Made by a program: the position numbers and the translations under genes | In this document: one piece after another, positions 58,740 to 64,000 of the stretch | How the letters are laid out: each line of letters opens with the position of its first letter | Numbering within the stretch: position 1 is the stretch's first letter | Notes under the pieces: model-generated | Databases searched by the model: none | What the model was told of the DNA's origin: nothing | What the model saw: only the letters and a program-made list of their open reading frames with translations | Assembly: GCA_029233965.1 (NCBI GenBank) | Contig: JARGOP010000016.1 | Location: forward strand, 1-64,000 | DNA from: Verrucomicrobiales bacterium | Lineage (GTDB): Bacteria > Verrucomicrobiota > Verrucomicrobiia > Verrucomicrobiales > DEV007 | Direction of reading: 5' to 3' | DNA length: 64,000 nucleotides

Positions 58740-59603
58740 TCAGTGATCGTCGTGGCTGGTTGAAAGTTTGATGTAGACGGCGCAAAGAAGCGCAAACACC
58801 GTCGCCTGAAGCGCTCCGATCAGAATCTCCAGAAAGTAGAACGGAAGAGGAAAAACAACAGAGGTGATGGCCGAGAGCCAACCGGGAAATCCCAGGGTCG
58901 CCCCGAGCCCCTGCATGGTCGCAAGGAGTGTCTCACCGGCGTAGACATTTCCAAAAAGTCGCAGCGAGAGCGACATCGGGCGGAAGACGATCGAAATCAC
59001 CTCGATCAATCCGACAAAAATGAAGATCGGCATGAGCGCCCACATCAGAACCCCCTTGAGACCGCCCTTCGGCCCGAAGATATGAAGAAAGGTCCCCTTG
59101 ACTCCCAGTTCAGCGACTGAAATCCAGAGCCAGACGAACATGAAGACCACCGCCAGAGCGAGCGTCATGTTTAAGTCCGCCGTAGCCGGACGGAGGAGAG
59201 GAGTCTCCATGTAGGAAATCGTCAGCGGCCCGCTGGTCTGCCCCCATCCAATCGTTCCAACACCCGGAACCATGCCGAACCAGTTGGCGACTACCACGAA
59301 AATGAAAATGGTCGCAAGGAGGGGGAAGGCCTTCGGCGCCACGTGCTTCCCGACAATGCCCTCCACCTGGTTGTAGAGGAATTCGATGACCAACTCGACA
59401 AAGTTCTGCTTCCCATCCGGAATCAGCTTCATGTTCCGCGTCGCCATCCGCGTGAAAAGAAGCACTCCGACCATCACAATCAGCGCCACGAATATCGAGT
59501 TGGTGAACCACGCAAGGGAGGGAAGCTCGGGGGCGTTCAAGCCGCCGGCAGCGATGAGCGGACTCAACGAATTGAGCGAAATCATGGGCAGGTGCAGGTC
59601 CAT
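58740..59603 (-). CDS. atpB: ATP synthase Fo subunit a
   Basis: 'MSLSLRLFGNVYAGETLLATM', 'FYFLEILIGALQATVFALLCAVYIKLS'. Confidence 0.96.
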   Translation of the reverse strand: MDLHLPMISLNSLSPLIAAGGLNAPELPSLAWFTNSIFVALIVMVGVLLFTRMATRNMKLIPDGKQNFVELVIEFLYNQVEGIVGKHVAPKAFPLLATIFIFVVVANWFGMVPGVGTIGWGQTSGPLTISYMETPLLRPATADLNMTLALAVVFMFVWLWISVAELGVKGTFLHIFGPKGGLKGVLMWALMPIFIFVGLIEVISIVFRPMSLSLRLFGNVYAGETLLATMQGLGATLGFPGWLSAITSVVFPLPFYFLEILIGALQATVFALLCAVYIKLSTSHDDH

Positions 59604-59762
59604 CAGTTACGACAGGAAGAAGGCCAATCAGGGGGTATTTCGAGAGCGACGGGACCTTTCTTCAGTGCGCACCCTAAGCAATGGGATTCGTCTCGCAACA
59701 GCAATTTGTGAAAAATTTCACAAAGTCTGTGTCGTCCTCGACACGTATTAGAAAATTCGAAC

Positions 59763-61274
59763 TCAGGGGCGCCTCAGGAAAGGGCTCAGCATGTCGAGGA
59801 GCGGCTTGGCCTGTTCGATCAAATCGGAGGAATCGACCGCAGGATCGTCGCCGTCAGGACTCGTGGGCAGAAACTTGTAGGCTTCCTTCAAAATCCCTTC
59901 GGGCAGGCCTTTCAAAATCTCCTCCCCGGCTGCCGCAATGAGACGGCTGCTCAAGTCTTCGCGAGGCTCGCTCACGGTCCCGGTCAAAGTAAGCGGTGCC
60001 CAGAGAAAGCCGTCTTTGCTCTCCGTGAAAACCTGACGCTCTGCCCCCGGAATCCAGCGCAGCGTTCCCGGAGTCACTCCGACACGACAGATTCCTTCGA
60101 GGCTTTCTCCCAAAATCGTGATGTCACCCTCCACTCTCACGAGCCCATCCGATTGCAGCACGAGATCATTCAGCTCGACAACGTCACCCTCACGTCTGAA
60201 GCCGGTTTTTGCTTCGCTGAAGACGAGCTGTTTGAACTGCTCGTTTCTCGTGTATTCCGCAATCAGCGCAAGCACCGGAATCGATTTGGCAGTGGCCTCC
60301 TTCACCCGCAGCTCACCCTCATAGAGAAAGGCACCCGGTTTTCCGGTGACTTTGACGGGCCCCTCAACCAATCCATCGAGCCGATCCGACCAGTCCCCCT
60401 CGACCAAATCGTCCACTTTGATAGAGGAAAGCTCGAGATCGAGGTCAAATACACCTTCTTCCCCGAACCCGATTTCCCCGGCGGCGGCGACCGATCCATT
60501 CCCGAAAACACTGAGGGAACAGCGATCAATGAACAGATCCGACCGCTTCCAGCGCATTGCCAGCTCCCGGATCCCGACCTCCTCCTGATTGGGAACAAGA
60601 ACGGTGCCTCCTTTCATGAGGATTTCCCAAATGCGGGTATTGAAATCAGGCCGGATCGTTCCCTGCGCTCCCTTCAGGAGAAAGGCCGGTTCATTCGCGC
60701 TGTTCAACACCGAAATCTGAGTCGAGCCAACCGCGATCTCATCGACCTCGACCCGGTTCGGCAGGAAGCGTTTCAACCAGTCCGGAACCGAGGGCCCGCC
60801 GGATGAATCAAGATCGATTACTTCGCTTTCGCGCGGAGCCTTCGTCCGCCGGTCCGAAAACTCCAGATCGAGACGGTTCACCGAAGCTTCCGGGACCCGG
60901 AACGCTCCCGCTCTGACTCCGCCGGTCTTCACGCGAACCCCGTCCAGTTTGAGTTCGGCAAAAGGAGCTCCCTCATAGCCAAGCGCCTGAAACTGGTCCA
61001 CGTAGACCTCCGAGCCCTGCCACTTCATTTCGGAAAGCAGGATCCGCGACGTCATTGCTGCCGAGGCTTTGTTCACGATCAAATTGCGAAACCCGTCCCC
61101 CCGGAGCCAGGAATCAACACTCGACTTGGCGATCAAGAGGACCACCACCATGATGAGGAGGAGACTGAGGCAGGTGATCAGCACCGCTTTGAGCGGATGA
61201 AATCCCCGGGACTGGCGTTTCGGTTTTCGAGGCATGTCGGAAGATACGGTAAGTATTCCGTTACGCGGCTCCAT
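59763..61274 (-). CDS. Hypothetical AsmA-like membrane-anchored protein
   Basis: N-terminal TM 'AVLITCLSLLLIMVVVLLIAKS'; repetitive beta-type sequence 'VVELNDLVLQSDGLVRVEGDITILGESLEGICRVGVTPGTLRWIPGA'. Confidence 0.65.
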   Translation of the reverse strand: MEPRNGILTVSSDMPRKPKRQSRGFHPLKAVLITCLSLLLIMVVVLLIAKSSVDSWLRGDGFRNLIVNKASAAMTSRILLSEMKWQGSEVYVDQFQALGYEGAPFAELKLDGVRVKTGGVRAGAFRVPEASVNRLDLEFSDRRTKAPRESEVIDLDSSGGPSVPDWLKRFLPNRVEVDEIAVGSTQISVLNSANEPAFLLKGAQGTIRPDFNTRIWEILMKGGTVLVPNQEEVGIRELAMRWKRSDLFIDRCSLSVFGNGSVAAAGEIGFGEEGVFDLDLELSSIKVDDLVEGDWSDRLDGLVEGPVKVTGKPGAFLYEGELRVKEATAKSIPVLALIAEYTRNEQFKQLVFSEAKTGFRREGDVVELNDLVLQSDGLVRVEGDITILGESLEGICRVGVTPGTLRWIPGAERQVFTESKDGFLWAPLTLTGTVSEPREDLSSRLIAAAGEEILKGLPEGILKEAYKFLPTSPDGDDPAVDSSDLIEQAKPLLDMLSPFLRRP

Positions 61275-61431
61275 GGCAAGTCTTTCGTGGAGGGATCGTC
61301 CCGCAAGGGAGGCTTGTGACCTTCGGCACGACAGCAGCAGGGAAACTGACGCTACCGGACATCCTTATCACGCCAGTGATTCCGTATTCTCAAGCATTGC
61401 GGATTTTCCCGAAACATCCTAGAAGTGTCGC

Positions 61432-63123
61432 GTGCTTGAGCTAAAAAACATCCATTTCACAATCCAGAAGGGTAAGGAAGACATCCATCTTCTGGAGAAA
61501 GTCGATCTCCGGGTGCCGACAGGACACTTCATGGCGATTGTCGGCCCTTCCGGCTGCGGCAAGTCGACCCTGCTGAAATTGATCGCCGGCATCAATCAGG
61601 AGAGCGACGGCAGCATTCACTGGAACGGCCGGAACCTCTCCGAGGAAGGCGACCTCGAATGCTCGGAAATCGGCTACGTTCCGCAGTTCAGTATCGCCTA
61701 CGATGAACTGACGGTGGAGGAGAATATCGAATCGACCGTTCGACTCCGGGCGAAGACAGAGAACCGCAAAGAGTTCGAAGCCCTTGTCGACGGGATCCTT
61801 AACTCCACCGGTCTCGATCCGCTCCGCGAGCGCCCCGTGAGAGTTCTCTCCGGCGGGCAGAAACGACGCCTCTCCCTTGCCCTCGAACTCGCAACCGATC
61901 CCGTCCTTCTTCTCTGCGACGAAGTGACGAGCGGACTCGATCCGAAAAGCGAGCAGGAGATCGTCGCCCTCATGCACGAGCTGAGCAGGAACGAGCACCG
62001 CATTGTCGTCAACGTCACTCACAGCCTCGCCAACCTCGAGCTTTACGACTCCGTGCTCGTCCTCGACGCGGGGCGCGTCGTCTATCACGGCCCGCCGCGT
62101 GCTCTCGAACACTACTTCAGCGTCAGTAAGGCCGAAGATGTTTACCCACAGCTTGCGAAGCGGGATAAAAACGCATGGGCCCACAGCTGGGCGAAACATC
62201 GCGAAGCCTACTACGAAAATTTACCCAACCGGGCGAAAGGAGATCCTGACATATCCGTATCGGCAATCACGCCCGGTGCCGCCGCACAATTCTTCGCACT
62301 CTTTTTCCGACGCTGGAAAATCTTCTTCCGCGACTGGGGCGGTCTCATGCTGCAGGCCTCAATTCTTCTGGGCTTTCCTTTTCTGGTCGTCGTTTTCGAA
62401 CTCGAAGGAGTCGAGCAGACGATGCGCCTTGCCGATGCCGCTCCGGGGACCAAAGAGGCCATGATGGCTGAGCAGAAGGCCATCACCTTCAACCTGAATC
62501 TCGGTGGCGTCGTCTCCGGCCTCGTCATGTTTCAGGTGATTCTTCTGACCCTCATGGGCTCGAATAACTCCTCCCGTGAAATCGCAGGAGAGCGCCAGAT
62601 ATTTGAAAAGGAAAAACTCGGAGGTGTCCGCCCCCTCGTTTACCTTGGAAGCAAACTCGCCTTCCTTTCTGTCCTCGTGATTATCCAATCCGTCTGGATG
62701 GCGATCTTTGTGCAAAGCATTTGCAAGCTGCCCCTGGAATCCTTTTTTCCGCATATCATTATGCTCCTGTTAGTCAACGGGGCCATGACGTCGATCTGCC
62801 TCGGAATCTCTTCCATGGCGAAAACCGCGGACCAGGCTTCTCTTCTCAGTATTTATCTCGTCGGCTTTCAGTTGCCCCTTTCGGGAGCGGTCCTTGCACT
62901 CCCGGAATGGGCCGGCTGGCTCACGCGCCCCTTCATCTCCGCTTACTGGAGTTGGGCGGGCAGCATGGACGGGATGGAGAAAAACTACCTGCGCTGGATC
63001 AAAGAAGTGACCGACACCTGGCTCGGGCCGATGTGGCTCTGCATGCTCGTCCTTCTTGCCCACGTCGCCGTTGGATTATTCATCGCCTACGTCGGCGTGA
63101 AACGTCCCCGCTGGGAACACTGA
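61432..63123 (+). CDS. ABC transporter, fused ATPase-permease (ABC-2/ABCG-like)
   Basis: Walker A 'GPSGCGKST', signature 'LSGGQKRRLSLALELA', Walker B 'LLLCDEVTSGLD', C-terminal six-TM permease. Start as given (GTG-type). Confidence 0.93.
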   Translation: MLELKNIHFTIQKGKEDIHLLEKVDLRVPTGHFMAIVGPSGCGKSTLLKLIAGINQESDGSIHWNGRNLSEEGDLECSEIGYVPQFSIAYDELTVEENIESTVRLRAKTENRKEFEALVDGILNSTGLDPLRERPVRVLSGGQKRRLSLALELATDPVLLLCDEVTSGLDPKSEQEIVALMHELSRNEHRIVVNVTHSLANLELYDSVLVLDAGRVVYHGPPRALEHYFSVSKAEDVYPQLAKRDKNAWAHSWAKHREAYYENLPNRAKGDPDISVSAITPGAAAQFFALFFRRWKIFFRDWGGLMLQASILLGFPFLVVVFELEGVEQTMRLADAAPGTKEAMMAEQKAITFNLNLGGVVSGLVMFQVILLTLMGSNNSSREIAGERQIFEKEKLGGVRPLVYLGSKLAFLSVLVIIQSVWMAIFVQSICKLPLESFFPHIIMLLLVNGAMTSICLGISSMAKTADQASLLSIYLVGFQLPLSGAVLALPEWAGWLTRPFISAYWSWAGSMDGMEKNYLRWIKEVTDTWLGPMWLCMLVLLAHVAVGLFIAYVGVKRPRWEH

Positions 63124-63135
63124 TTCAATCCTGAC

Positions 63136-63801
63136 ATGACAGCAAACGAGGAATTGACCGACTACCTCGCTGACTTCGTCACGGAGAACAAGCGCAACAA
63201 GATTGCGGAGGTTCTTGCGGACCGGACGCGACATCTCACCGTGATGCTCGAAGATATCTTCCAGCCTCACAACGCCTCTGCCTGCCTTCGCAGCTGTGAA
63301 TGCCTCGGGGTGCAGGATGTCCACATCGTCGAAACGAAAAACGAATACCGGCCGAATAACGATGTTGCCATGGGCAGTTCAAAGTGGCTCACGATGCATC
63401 GTTACCGGAGAACAATATCGGCACTCGAGACCTTGAAAAACAAGGGCTATCGCGTCGTCGCGACGACACCAAACGAAGACGGTTATGATCTCACCACCCT
63501 TCCCCTCGACAAACCGGTCGCCCTTTTATTCGGCACCGAAGAGCATGGCCTCACCGATGAAGCCCTTGCAGCTGCCGACGCCACGATGAGGCTTCCCATG
63601 TATGGATTCACGCAGAGCTACAATATCTCTGTTACTGTCGCCGTTTCCCTCTCCCAGCTCGTCGCGCGACTTCGACAGTCGGAGGTTGACTGGAACCTGA
63701 GCGAAGCGGAGATCCGGGAGCTGACCCTCAGTTTCTACCGCCGCATCATCAAACGCCACGAACTCATTGAGGAGGAGTTCTGGTCCAGCCGCGAGAGCTG
63801 A
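63136..63801 (+). CDS. TrmH/SpoU family RNA (ribose 2'-O) methyltransferase
   Basis: 'LTVMLEDIFQPHNASACLRSCECLGVQDVHIVE', 'PVALLFGTEEHGLTDEALAAADATMRLPMYGFTQSYNISVTVAVSL'. Confidence 0.92.
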   Translation: MTANEELTDYLADFVTENKRNKIAEVLADRTRHLTVMLEDIFQPHNASACLRSCECLGVQDVHIVETKNEYRPNNDVAMGSSKWLTMHRYRRTISALETLKNKGYRVVATTPNEDGYDLTTLPLDKPVALLFGTEEHGLTDEALAAADATMRLPMYGFTQSYNISVTVAVSLSQLVARLRQSEVDWNLSEAEIRELTLSFYRRIIKRHELIEEEFWSSRES

Positions 63802-64000
63802 AATCTGCTTCCTGTAGACTGTTTGCCAAAAGGGTGTTCGTGAAAAAGTTGCGTCAGAAATTCATGTGGGTAGGCGCGCCGGAGAGAGCGAAGCCAGCTT
63901 CGTGACCGTAGACGGAACACCGCCACGGGGATTTCCGGCCAACTCACCCGGCGTTTCGAGCGGAGCGGGCATTTCCTCTCCACCCGGAAAACTCTTCTTG

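Noticed and set aside
63802-64000. Possible minus-strand ORF 63735-63983
   Set aside because: Overlaps the clear methyltransferase gene and has no recognisable motif; the window ends before context is available

Overview
This 64 kb window looks like chromosomal DNA from a bacterium of the PVC group, probably Verrucomicrobiota. That is inferred from gene content (DUF1501, PSCyt1/PSD1, membrane-bound haem dehydrogenase, many sulfatases); no search was run. About 50 protein-coding genes can be supported. Housekeeping genes include hpt, pdxH, cdd, asnS, ilvD, hisB, hisH, dnaN, dnaA and a complete F1Fo ATP synthase operon atpB-E-F-H-A-G-D-C. From about 12.8 to 31.1 kb there is a catabolic cluster: GH71/99-like protein, a 1155-aa protein with two sulfatase domains, haem-c dehydrogenase/HEAT/discoidin protein, DUF1501, PSCyt1/PSD1, Gfo/Idh/MocA oxidoreductase, another sulfatase and an esterase. 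No rRNA, tRNA, CRISPR array, transposase or phage module was recognised. The best leads are: (i) the sulfatase-linker-sulfatase fusion; (ii) a Ser/Thr kinase-PEGA-SUMF1 protein whose glycine-rich loop lies upstream of any ATG/GTG/TTG; (iii) a tandem pseudokinase-like/TM/Sel1 protein; (iv) a small AT-rich islet with an FRG-domain protein diverging from a small winged-helix-like protein; (v) a 16-bp perfect inverted repeat with a possible 15-codon leader ORF just upstream of an FkbM methyltransferase; (vi) a T-N11-A LysR-type operator between lysR and ilvD; (vii) a hairpin between atpE and atpF; and (viii) a single-base frameshift splitting a PQQ-type sugar dehydrogenase. I did not find one clearly new multi-gene system; most of the window is ordinary.
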